The notes under the pieces are model-generated. The model worked only from the letters and a program-made list of their open reading frames with translations, had not been told where the DNA came from and ran no database searches. 64,000 bases of DNA from JAFECT01 sp035551675 (GTDB lineage: Bacteria; Pseudomonadota; Alphaproteobacteria; Caulobacterales; Caulobacteraceae). Location of the stretch: assembly GCA_035551675.1 (NCBI GenBank), contig DASZMV010000003.1, positions 1 to 64,000 of the forward strand. Reading direction: 5' to 3'. The first letter of the stretch is position 1, and every line of letters begins with the position of its first letter. Positions 52,439 through 60,979 of this stretch are shown here, piece by piece. Position numbers and translations under genes: made by a program.

Positions 52439-54601
52439 TCAGTCCATCAGCTTGCGCGTCAGGTAAGTGAACTCGAGCGCCACGCGCTTCGCGGTCTCAG
52501 CGAGGTTTGCCGCCGCCGCATGCCCGCCTTCGACGTTTTCGTAGTAGTAGAACGGATAGCCCAGCGACTGCATCTTGGCTGCGGCTTTGCGCGCGTGGCC
52601 GGGGCCTACGCGGTCGTCGGCGGTCGAGGTTTCGAAATAAGGCTCGGGATATTTCACGCCCGCCTTGATCGCTTGATAGGGCGAATACTTCTCGATGTAG
52701 GCGCGCTGTTCCGGGATGGCGGGGTCGCCGTATTCGCCGACCCAGGACGCGCCGGCGTCGATCTGAGTGTAGCGGATCATGTCGAACAGCGGCACCTGGA
52801 TGACCACCGCGTTCCACAGATCGGGATGCTGCGTCATCTCCACGCCCATCAACAGACCGCCGTTGGAGCCGCCTTCGATGCCGAGGCGGCGCGGGGTGGT
52901 GATCTTGCGCGCGATCAAGTCCTTACCCACCGCGGCGAAGTCGTCGTAGACCAGCTGGCGATGTTCCTTGAGGCCCGCGTTGTGCCAGGCGGGACCGAAC
53001 TCGCCGCCGCCGCGGATGTTGGCGACCACATAGACGCCGCCGCGCTCGAGCCACAGCTTGCCGACGTTGCCGGAATAGCCAGGCAGCATCGACACCTGGA
53101 AGCCGCCATAGGCGTAGAGCAGCGTCGGGTTATGGCCATCGAGCTTCCAGTTAGCGCGGTGCACGACGAAGTACGGAATCTTGGTCCCGTCCGAGGAGGT
53201 CGCTTCGAACTGGTCGACGGTCAAGCCCGCCGCATCGAAGCGCGCCGGCGAGGACTTCACCTGTTGCACCGCACCGGTCGACGCATCGGCCAGCCACAGC
53301 GAGCTCGGGTTCAGGTAGCCCGACACGTTGATGAAGATGCGGTCGTCGCGGCTCGACGACGAACCCAGGCCCACCGACACGTTCTTCGGCAGGTCGAGGC
53401 GCGTGTGCGACCAGGCGCCGTCCTTGAAATCGTAGACATCGGCGTTGCCCTTCACGTTCTCGTAGAAGGCCAGCACCATGCGGTTGCGCGTCATGCTGAT
53501 GCCGTTGATCGACTGGCGCGGCGTCGGACGCACGATCAGCGTCGCCTTGGCGGCCGCGGGATCGTGCTTCAGCGCGGCAAGGTCGAAGGATATCAGGTCG
53601 CCCTGTTTCAGCTCGCGCTCGGGCCAGTCCTGCTCGAGGGTGAGAACCAGCTGGCCGTGCAGCGTGCCCACGATCGACGACTTCAGCGGCAGCGGAAGTT
53701 TCTGCGCCGCGTGCAGGCCCGACGCGTCGCCGAGCAGATAGTATTCGCTCTCGAAGAAGCTGACGCCGCGACGCACCATCACCGCTTCGATGCGACCGTC
53801 GGGATCGCGCAGCACGAAGGGGTCGACCGAAACGTCGCTCTTGGTTCCGCGGAACAGTTCGCTCGCCTGGTCCAGCGACTGACCACGCTTCAGCGCCTTG
53901 ATCACGAAGGCGTAGCCGGAGTTGGTCATCTCGCCCGGCGTCCATTCGCGCGCGGCGAGCAGGGTGTCCTTGTCGAGCCAGGTAACGTTCTGTTTGCCGT
54001 CGGGAAGGTGGAAGCCGGCGTCGATGAACTGGCCGGTGTCGGCGTCGAACTCGCGCATCTCGACCGCGTCCTTGCCGCCGGTCGACAGGCTGATCAGGCA
54101 CAGGCGCTCATCGGGCGCGAGGCAGTCGGCGCCCTTGTAGATCCAGTTGGCGCCGGCCGCTTTCGACAGGGCGTCGACGTCGAGCACGGTCTTCCATTCA
54201 GGCGCGGCGCTCTCATAGCTGGCCAGCGTCGTGCGCCGCCACAGGCCGCGCACATGCTCCTGGTCCTGCCAGAAGTTGTCGATCTGGTCGGTCGTGCCGT
54301 GGAAGCCCGGCTGGGGAATCCGGTCGGTGGCGGTGACGATCTTCAAGACCTCGTCGTGGAAGCCCTGATAACGCGGATCGGCCTGCAGCACGCCCAGGGT
54401 TCGCGCGTTCTCGCTCTTCACCCAGTCGAGCGCCTTGGCGTCGTTCGCGTGCTCCATCCAGATGAAGGGGTCGTCGACGGTGGCCGCTTCGGCCGCGGGG
54501 CCGGCGCCGGAAGCGGCTGCGGCGACAGGGTGGTCTTGGGCCATGGCGGAGGACATCGAGAACAGCGCCGCAAGAATCGCGGCGGACAAAATGGGACGCA
54601 T
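52439..54601 (-). CDS. Prolyl oligopeptidase family protein (S9), copy B
   Basis: Paralogue of copy A. 720 aa from ATG 54601. Signal peptide (RPILSAAILAALFSMSSAMAQ). The nucleophile motif is GIEGGSNGGLLMG (near residue 578), with ADDRVGPGH and GGHAAAANLAE for Asp and His. An N-terminal block shared with copy A (DPFIWMEH / DPFQWLED, NFWQDxxHxRGLWRRTTLA) marks the subfamily. Two similar exported prolyl peptidases 1.5 kb apart with one intervening gene pair suggest a duplication. Confidence 0.9.
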   Translation of the reverse strand: MRPILSAAILAALFSMSSAMAQDHPVAAAASGAGPAAEAATVDDPFIWMEHANDAKALDWVKSENARTLGVLQADPRYQGFHDEVLKIVTATDRIPQPGFHGTTDQIDNFWQDQEHVRGLWRRTTLASYESAAPEWKTVLDVDALSKAAGANWIYKGADCLAPDERLCLISLSTGGKDAVEMREFDADTGQFIDAGFHLPDGKQNVTWLDKDTLLAAREWTPGEMTNSGYAFVIKALKRGQSLDQASELFRGTKSDVSVDPFVLRDPDGRIEAVMVRRGVSFFESEYYLLGDASGLHAAQKLPLPLKSSIVGTLHGQLVLTLEQDWPERELKQGDLISFDLAALKHDPAAAKATLIVRPTPRQSINGISMTRNRMVLAFYENVKGNADVYDFKDGAWSHTRLDLPKNVSVGLGSSSSRDDRIFINVSGYLNPSSLWLADASTGAVQQVKSSPARFDAAGLTVDQFEATSSDGTKIPYFVVHRANWKLDGHNPTLLYAYGGFQVSMLPGYSGNVGKLWLERGGVYVVANIRGGGEFGPAWHNAGLKEHRQLVYDDFAAVGKDLIARKITTPRRLGIEGGSNGGLLMGVEMTQHPDLWNAVVIQVPLFDMIRYTQIDAGASWVGEYGDPAIPEQRAYIEKYSPYQAIKAGVKYPEPYFETSTADDRVGPGHARKAAAKMQSLGYPFYYYENVEGGHAAAANLAETAKRVALEFTYLTRKLMD

Positions 54602-54715
54602 TGAGGAAACTCTCCCGGACGAGCTTTGCTTTTGGGTCTCGCCGATCACGATAGGCGAAGGCCGGGGGCCCGGATAATTACAGACTTGTAATGAAGGGGC
54701 GGCCGGTCGCCGCGC

Positions 54716-55360
54716 TCACTCCAGATTGGCTCCGGCTTTCAGCGCCACCATGCAGTCATCGGCGCCAGAGGCGATCATCGTCTTCAGGCTGGCGGCGTCA
54801 TGGTCGAACATTTCGGTCAGGGTCGGGGAGTCGGGCGTCTTGTCCTGGGGAAAGATGATGCAGTGGGCCCGCCTGACGACCTTGTTGGTCGTCTTGTCGG
54901 TAACAGTGAGAAAGCCAAAGACGCTGACGCCGTATCGGTTCAACGACATAATGAGCGGATGCGCCTCGAGCGAAATCGTCAGGTCGACCACGTAGTGGAC
55001 GCCCGACTGTTTTTCGGCCGCCTTGTTGTCGCGATACGCGCGTTGCTCGCGTCGTTCCTGGATGGCCAAGGGCGCGGCCGGATCGGCGTATTTCGCCGCG
55101 ACCAGCCGTGCGATCGTCAGCGCCATATCGCTGGAGGGATCTTTGATGTCGTATTTCTCCGACACCACGGCGCCGCCGCCATAGGCGTCCTCCTGATGGA
55201 ACCAGCCTCTTATGATCAGGGGCGCACGGCCGCCGCGGACGACGTAGCCGACGAGCGGGCCCTTGCTGTCCGGCGCGGTCGCAGTCGCGCGATCCTGCGC
55301 CGTCGCCGACGAGGCGGCGAGGATGGCCGCGGACAATAAGAACGCGGCACGCTTCATCAT
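54716..55360 (-). CDS. Hypothetical secreted protein
   Basis: 214 aa. Signal peptide (MKRAAFLLSAAILAASSATAQ). The mature part is mixed alpha/beta with LVGYVVRGGRAPLIIRGWFHQED, KYADPAAPLAIQERREQRAY and GVHYVVDLTISLEAHP. Two Cys (HCIIFPQ and DDCMVALKAG) may form a disulfide. No family recognised. Upstream of it the dapF gene is divergent, with 130 bp between. Confidence 0.55.
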   Translation of the reverse strand: MMKRAAFLLSAAILAASSATAQDRATATAPDSKGPLVGYVVRGGRAPLIIRGWFHQEDAYGGGAVVSEKYDIKDPSSDMALTIARLVAAKYADPAAPLAIQERREQRAYRDNKAAEKQSGVHYVVDLTISLEAHPLIMSLNRYGVSVFGFLTVTDKTTNKVVRRAHCIIFPQDKTPDSPTLTEMFDHDAASLKTMIASGADDCMVALKAGANLE

Positions 55361-55508
55361 GGCCGTCCCCCACCGACGAGAGGAAAGTAAGAACCTGCGA
55401 TAACGGGAGTCAATGGCGTCGCCGGCGCGACGCCTTGGCTGAGGCGTACGCCATGGCCGGCGATGGACGCAGGTCGCGCTCCCGACTGGCTTGGCCTATA
55501 TGGGCTCC

Positions 55509-56348
55509 ATGCGCAGGCCGTTCGTGAAGATGAACGGGCTCGGCAACGATTTCGTCGTGGTCGAGGCCCGCTCCCAGCCCTTCGATCCCGCCCCGGAGCA
55601 GGTGCGGGCCTGGGCCGACCGCGAGCATGGCCTGGGGCCTGGGCGGCCGGGGTTCGACCAGCTGATCGTGCTGGAGCCGTCGGACAGGGCCGACGCCTTC
55701 ATGCGGGTGTGGAACGCCGACGGCGGCCAGGTGGAGACCTGCGGCAACGCGCTGCGCTGTGTGGCGTGGTTGCTGATGCAGGCGAGCGGCAAGGACCGGG
55801 CGACGATCGATACGCTCGGCGGCGTGATCGTGGGCGCCGGCGCCGGAGAGCATCGCATCTCCGTCGACATGGGCGAGCCGGGTCTCGATTGGGCGCAGGT
55901 GCCGCTGGCGGAAGAGATGGATACGCGCGGCATCGAGCTGCAGGTCGGGCCGATCGGCAATCCGCACCTGCATACGCCGGGCGCCGTCAGCATGGGCAAT
56001 CCGCACGTGGTGTTCTTCGTCGACGACGCGGATAAGGCGCCAGTGCGCGAGGCCGGATCGCTGATCGAACACCACCCGTTGTTTCCGCAAGGCGTCAACG
56101 TCGGCTTCGCGCAGCCGAAAGGACGCGACCGGATTCGTCTGCGCGTGTGGGAACGCGGGGCGGGCCTGACGCGCGCTTGCGGCACCGGAGCGTGCGCGGC
56201 GCTGGTGGCGGCGAACCGGCGCAATCTGACAGACCGCAAGGCGGTGCTCGAACTGGACGGCGGCGAACTGGAAATCGAATGGCGCGAAAGCGACGGTCAC
56301 GTGATCATGACCGGGCCGCTGGAAGTGAACGGCACGGGGACGCTGTGA
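55509..56348 (+). CDS. dapF: Diaminopimelate epimerase
   Basis: Converts LL-DAP to meso-DAP for lysine and peptidoglycan. 279 aa from ATG 55509 (MRRPFVKMNGLGNDF); ATG 55500 and TTG 55491 are alternatives. The two catalytic Cys are in VETCGNALRC and RACGTGACA. Its stop overlaps the mtaB start as GTGA. Confidence 0.95.
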   Translation: MRRPFVKMNGLGNDFVVVEARSQPFDPAPEQVRAWADREHGLGPGRPGFDQLIVLEPSDRADAFMRVWNADGGQVETCGNALRCVAWLLMQASGKDRATIDTLGGVIVGAGAGEHRISVDMGEPGLDWAQVPLAEEMDTRGIELQVGPIGNPHLHTPGAVSMGNPHVVFFVDDADKAPVREAGSLIEHHPLFPQGVNVGFAQPKGRDRIRLRVWERGAGLTRACGTGACAALVAANRRNLTDRKAVLELDGGELEIEWRESDGHVIMTGPLEVNGTGTL

Positions 56349-57619
56349 GCGACGCCGCCGTCATCGAAGATGCACGCGAGGACGTCGAAGTCGTGACCTT
56401 CGGCTGTCGACTGAATGCGTACGAGAGCGAAGTCGTGCGCGCGCGCGCCGCGGAAGACGGGCTATCCAACGCGGTGGTGTTCAACACCTGCGCGGTGACC
56501 GGCGAGGCCGTGCGCCAAGCGCGGCAGGCGATCCGCAAGGCGCGACGGCTCCGGCCCGACGCGCGCCTGATCGTCACCGGCTGCGCGGCGCAGATCGATC
56601 CGGACGCGTTTGCGGCCATGCCGGAAGTGGACCAGGTGCTCGGCAACGGCTTGAAGACCAAGGCCGGCAGTTACGCGCTGGACGCGGGCGCGCCGCGCGT
56701 GCGGGTGAACGACATCATGAGCGTGCGTGAGACCGCGGGCCATCTGGTCGATGGGTTGAAAGACCGCGCGCGGGCCTATGTCGAGGTGCAGAACGGCTGT
56801 GATCATCGCTGCACCTTCTGCATCATCCCGTTCGGTCGCGGCAATTCGCGCTCGGCTGCGGCAGGCGAGGTGGTGGAGCAGATTCACCGCTTGTGCGCGC
56901 AGGGATTCAACGAGGTGGTGCTGACCGGCGTCGACCTGACCAGCTGGGGCGCGGACCTGCCGGGGCAGCCGAACCTCGGCCAACTCGTCGCGCGGATTTT
57001 GAAGCTGACGCCGGAGCTGAAGCGACTGCGCCTGTCGTCCATCGATGCAGCGGAGATCGATGCGGACCTGTTGCGCTGTTTCAGCGAGGAGGAACGCCTG
57101 GCGCCCTATCTGCACCTGTCGCTGCAGGCCGGCGACGACCTGATCCTGAAGCGCATGAAGCGGCGTCATCTGCGTGGCGATGCGATCCGCCTCGTGGAGT
57201 CGGTGCGGCGCGTTCGCCCTGACACGGCCTTCGGCGCCGACCTGATCGCGGGCTTTCCGACCGAGAGCGATCAGGCGTTCGAGAACACCCTGCGCCTGGT
57301 CGACGACTGCGACCTCGCGTTTCTGCATGTGTTCCCCTATTCCGCACGCCCCGGCACGCCGGCCGCGCGCATGCCTGCGGTTCCGGGCAAGACGATCAAG
57401 ACGCGGGCGGAACAGCTGCGGGCGAAGGGCGACGAGGCGCTGACGCGGCATCTAGCGCGTCAGGTCGGGCGCACCCTGTCGGTTCTGGTCGAGCGGGAAG
57501 GCCTCGGTCGCGCGGCGGATTTCACCGACGTGGCGTTCGCGGGTGCGGGCGAGACGGGGTCGATCACGGCGATGACGGTGACCGGGCACGACAGCCGTCG
57601 GGTAATCGCCAACCTCTGA
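56345..57619 (+). CDS. mtaB: tRNA t6A37 methylthiotransferase MtaB
   Basis: Radical-SAM enzyme that adds a methylthio group to t6A37, giving ms2t6A37. 424 aa from GTG 56345. The UPF0004 domain has TFGCRLNAYESE and FNTCAVTGEAV with three cluster Cys; the radical-SAM motif CDHRCTFC is Cys152/156/159. Its TRAM-like C-terminus is present in part. It works on the modification made by the TsaBCDE system (tsaE at 8210). Coupled to dapF by GTGA. Confidence 0.92.
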   Translation: MSDAAVIEDAREDVEVVTFGCRLNAYESEVVRARAAEDGLSNAVVFNTCAVTGEAVRQARQAIRKARRLRPDARLIVTGCAAQIDPDAFAAMPEVDQVLGNGLKTKAGSYALDAGAPRVRVNDIMSVRETAGHLVDGLKDRARAYVEVQNGCDHRCTFCIIPFGRGNSRSAAAGEVVEQIHRLCAQGFNEVVLTGVDLTSWGADLPGQPNLGQLVARILKLTPELKRLRLSSIDAAEIDADLLRCFSEEERLAPYLHLSLQAGDDLILKRMKRRHLRGDAIRLVESVRRVRPDTAFGADLIAGFPTESDQAFENTLRLVDDCDLAFLHVFPYSARPGTPAARMPAVPGKTIKTRAEQLRAKGDEALTRHLARQVGRTLSVLVEREGLGRAADFTDVAFAGAGETGSITAMTVTGHDSRRVIANL

Positions 57620-57620
57620 G

Positions 57621-57668
57621 CCCTCTAACCCGCATCCTGCGGGGGAGACAGGCTTGGGTGAGAGGGCA
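57621..57668. repeat. Single REP-like hairpin
   Basis: Outer pair CCCTCTAACCC / GGGTGAGAGGG with inner GCATCCTGCGGGG-type pairing. It lies 2 bp after the mtaB stop and could act as terminator. It is not the same family as the other repeats in this window. Confidence 0.55.
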
Positions 57669-57802
57669 AATGACCGCGGGTTCGCCTGTCACGCGAACAA
57701 GCGGCAACGTCCTTCCCCGCCAGCTGATGCGCCGTAAACCGCCGTTGACAACCCGCCCCGGCGCTGAACAAGCTCGTCAAAATCGTATACGGGGAGTTTT
57801 CC

Positions 57803-59455
57803 ATGCGCCTTTCGGCCCTCGGCCTGGCCGCCCTTCTGGCTTCGTCCATGCTGGTTCCCGCGTCGCTGGCGCAGGATCGGTCCTCGCCTTCGTCCACGTC
57901 CTCATCGGACCAGCCGAAGCGCCCGTCGCACCGGTCGGACGAACCCAACCCGACACAAAACCCCGATACCCAGAAGGGCTCGGAATCGCAGCGCACCGAG
58001 GATGCGCGGCAGGCCAAGATCAGCGACGCCGACATCGTCACCGCCCCAGTGTTCGAACGAAAGAGCGTGACGCACCACACCGTCAGCATCAACGGCCAGA
58101 CGATCCCCTACACGGCGACCGCCGGGACCCTGACCCTGCGCGACGACCAGGGCAAGCCGATCGCGTCGATGTTCTACGTCGCCTATACCGCCGACCGTCA
58201 CGATGCGAACCGGCCGGTGACCTTCTTCTATAACGGCGGTCCGGGCTCGGCGAGCCTGTGGCTGCACATGGGCTCGTTCGGGCCGGTGCGCGTGCACACC
58301 GATTCACCCGATCCGACTCATAACGCACCCTTCACCTTCGAGAACAACAACGAGAGCCTGCTCGACAAGACCGACATGGTGTTCCTCGACGCCATCGGCG
58401 CGGGCTATTCGCGCCCGCTCGGCGACACCAAGGGTGAAAAGTTCTGGGGCGTGGACTAGGACATCGACTCCTTCACCCGCGGCATCAAGCGCTACATCAC
58501 CATCAACGACCGCTGGAATTCGCCGAAGTATCTGTTCGGCGAGTCCTACGGCACGACGCGTTCGGCCGGCCTGTCCTATGCGCTTCAGACCGCGGGCGTG
58601 CAGTTGAACGGGGTGATGCTGCTGTCGTCGATCCTGAACTATTCCATTCGCGCGCCGGGTTATGATCGCCTCTATGTCGGCTATGTGCCGAGCTATGCGG
58701 CGGCCGCCTGGTATCACAACAAACTGGCCAACAAGCCCGCCGACCTGCCGGCCTATCTGGCGGAAGTGCGGGCGTGGGCGGCGGGGCCGTACCTGGCGGC
58801 GCTGACCAAGGGTTCGGACATCTCGCCGCAGGAATACGACGCGACGGCGCAACAGTTGAGCGCCTACACCGGCCTGTCGGTGCAGTTCATCAAGGAGAAC
58901 AAGCTGCGCGTCGATCTGCAACGCTTCCGCAAGGAGCTGTTGCGCGACGAGCATCGCACCATCGGCCGCTACGACTCACGGTTCGAAGGCATCGACGCCG
59001 ACGACGCCGGCGAGGGACCGGAAACCGATCCGTCCGACACCGGCATCAGCGGCGCCTTCATCGGGGCCCTGCATACCTATCTGGTCGACGATCTGAACTA
59101 TCGCACCGACATGGACTATCTGCCGAGCGGTCCGGACATCAACCGCAACTGGGACTGGCACCACAAGGCGCCGGGTTCGCGCTACCCCGAGACCCAGCCG
59201 GACGTCGCGCTCGACCTGTCGCAGGCGATGCGGGAGAACCCGCACATGCGGGTGTTCTCGCTGAACGGCTGGTACGACATGGCGACGCCGTTCTTCGAGA
59301 CCGAGTACGACCTGAACCACATGCTGCTCGACCCGAGCATCCGCCCGAACCTTCAGTTCGCCTATTATCCGTCGGGACACATGGTCTACCTGAACCCGGA
59401 AGCGTTGAAGTCGCTGAAGGCGGATGTCGGGCGGTTCTACGACGCTGGGCGCTGA
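57803..59455 (+). pseudogene. S10 serine carboxypeptidase gene interrupted by in-frame TAG
   Basis: A 550-codon reading frame split only by a TAG at 58457-58459 (codon 219). Before it: signal peptide (RLSALGLAALLASSMLVPASLAQ), S10-type VTFFYNGGPGSASLWLHMG, ending FWGVD. After it, in the same frame: DIDSFTRGIKRYIT, the nucleophile GESYGTTRSA, the Asp region NGWYDMATPF and GHMVYLNPEA for His. CAG to TAG (Gln at that place, GVDQD) is the simplest explanation. ATG 57803 is preceded by GGGGAG. The truncated product lacks all catalytic residues. Confidence 0.85.
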
Positions 59456-59472
59456 GGCGTCGGCGCTGATTG

Positions 59473-59634
59473 CACACGGAGAAAGAGGAGGAAGGGGAGA
59501 AAGAGGAGACAAGGAAATGCGGCTTCGTCGCTTGGGAGCCGCGCCGCAGGTGCAGTAGATCAGATCCGCAACGCTGGACGCATCGCTCCCCTTTGTCCCC
59601 TTCTTCCTCCTCTTCCTCCCTGTTTCCCCTCTCG
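59473..59634. repeat. Periodic inverted-arm element P5 (9-bp period, GAGAAAGAG type)
   Basis: Left arm units GAGAAAGAG, GAGGAAGGG, GAGAAAGAG, GAGACAAGG step by 9 bp (59480-59515). The right arm (CCCCTTTGT, CCCCTTCTT, CCTCCTCTT, CCTCCCTGT) is the inverse. The central hairpin is degenerate (GCGGCTTCGTCGC). Read on the minus strand, its right end (GTCGAGAGGGGAAACAGGGAGG) resembles that of P4 (GTCGAGACGGGAAAACACGG). Confidence 0.82.
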
Positions 59635-59687
59635 ACCTCGCCCCCGTCCTGCGGCATGACCGGTAAAACGCCACCGGGGAGGCGGTC

Positions 59688-60836
59688 GTGATTCCTGGCG
59701 AGATTGCGGACTATCGTGAGCTGGCGCGGCGCAGGCTGCCGCGGTTCCTGTTCGAATATATCGACGGGGGCGCGGGCGCGCAGACGACGCTGCGCCACAA
59801 CGTGTCCGACTTCGAGCAGGTGAAACTGCGCCAACGCGTCATGCGCGACGTGTCCAAGCTCGATCTCTCGACCACCCTGTTCGGCCAGCCGCTGTCCATG
59901 CCGGTGGCGCTGGCGCCGGTGGGCCTGTCGGGACTCTACGCGCGCCGCGGCGAATGCCAGGCGGCGAAGGCGGCGGAGCGGGCGGGAATCCGCATGTCGC
60001 TGTCGACGCTCAGCCTCTGCGGCGTCGAGGAAGTGTCGCGCGCGACCGGCGATCCGATCTGGTTCCAGCTCTATATGATCAAGGATCGCGGCTTCATGCG
60101 CGACATGCTCGCGCGTGCGCGGGAGTCGGGCTGCTCGGTCTTGCTGTTCACCGTCGACCTGCCGGTCGCGGGCGCGCGCTGGGCGGATGCGCGCACCGGT
60201 CTCGCCAACGGACACCTGCCGGCGGCGCAGTTCGAGCGCATGAAGGCGATGGCGGCGCGGCCGGGTTGGCTGTGGAACGTGGGCCTGATGGGCCAGCCGC
60301 ACGACTTCGGCAATGTGGCGCCGGCCATGGGCAAGGGCGGCGTGCGCGAGTTCTGGCGCTGGGTCGGCGCGAGCTTCGACACCACCGTCACCTGGAAGGA
60401 CATGGACTGGGTGCGCGAGCATTGGGATCGGCCGATGGTGATCAAGGGCGTGCTCGATCCCGAAGACGCGCGCGCGTCGGTCGCCGCCGGCGCCGACGGC
60501 ATCGTGGTGTCGAACCACGGCGGACGACAACTCGACGGCGTGTCCTCGACCATCGCGGCCCTGCCGAAGATCGCCGATGCGGTGGGCGACAAGACGACGG
60601 TGTTATTGGATGGCGGCGTGCGCTGCGGCACCGACGTGGTGCGCGCCTTGGCGCTGGGCGCGAAGGGCGTGCTGATCGGAAGGCCGTGGGCCTATGCCCT
60701 GGCCGCGCGTGGTGGCGCGGGGGTCAGCGCGATGCTGGAGCAGTTCCGCAAGGAAATCGGGATTACACTCGCGCTCGCGGGCGTGCCTGATGTAAAGATG
60801 CTTGGGCGCGACGCGTTGGACGCCCAAGAAAATTGA
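59688..60836 (+). CDS. lldD: FMN-dependent alpha-hydroxy-acid dehydrogenase (L-lactate dehydrogenase type)
   Basis: Oxidises L-lactate or a related 2-hydroxy acid and passes electrons to the membrane. 382 aa from GTG 59688, with GGGGAGG upstream. Catalytic and FMN motifs are FEYIDGGAG, the LAPVGLSGL sheet, QLYMIKDRGFM, and VSNHGGRQLDG (catalytic His) near residue 277; VLLDGGVRCGTDVV and IGRPWAYALAARG bind FMN. It is similar to LldD, but the substrate is not proven. Its stop codon lies within the edge of periodic element P6. Confidence 0.86.
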   Translation: MIPGEIADYRELARRRLPRFLFEYIDGGAGAQTTLRHNVSDFEQVKLRQRVMRDVSKLDLSTTLFGQPLSMPVALAPVGLSGLYARRGECQAAKAAERAGIRMSLSTLSLCGVEEVSRATGDPIWFQLYMIKDRGFMRDMLARARESGCSVLLFTVDLPVAGARWADARTGLANGHLPAAQFERMKAMAARPGWLWNVGLMGQPHDFGNVAPAMGKGGVREFWRWVGASFDTTVTWKDMDWVREHWDRPMVIKGVLDPEDARASVAAGADGIVVSNHGGRQLDGVSSTIAALPKIADAVGDKTTVLLDGGVRCGTDVVRALALGAKGVLIGRPWAYALAARGGAGVSAMLEQFRKEIGITLALAGVPDVKMLGRDALDAQEN

Positions 60837-60979
60837 ACCACTAAGCGCACAAAGCGCACCAAGAAGATGCGCTTCTAGCGACCCTCTTCGCGCGCAGCGC
60901 ATTCGATCTAAAAGCGCCTGCGGCGCGGAATTCGCGACATCTTCGTGCGCTTAGTGCGCTTGGTGGTTAATTTAATTTT
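60829..60979. repeat. Periodic inverted-arm element P6 (9-bp period, GCGCACAAA type)
   Basis: Left arm AACCACTAAGCGCACAAAGC continues to about 60869 (9-bp step); the right arm about 60938-60979 is the imperfect inverse. A central hairpin GCGCC-TGC-GGCGC is near 60914. Arm sequence is shared with P2. The left end supplies the TGA of the upstream gene (AAAATTGA), and the right end abuts the ppc TAG at 60980. Confidence 0.86.

Noticed and set aside
57803..59455. TAG read as pyrrolysine or by a dedicated suppressor
   Set aside because: No pyl genes are seen and the family does not need it; TAG is used as a normal stop in other genes here (for example ppc and the M3 gene).
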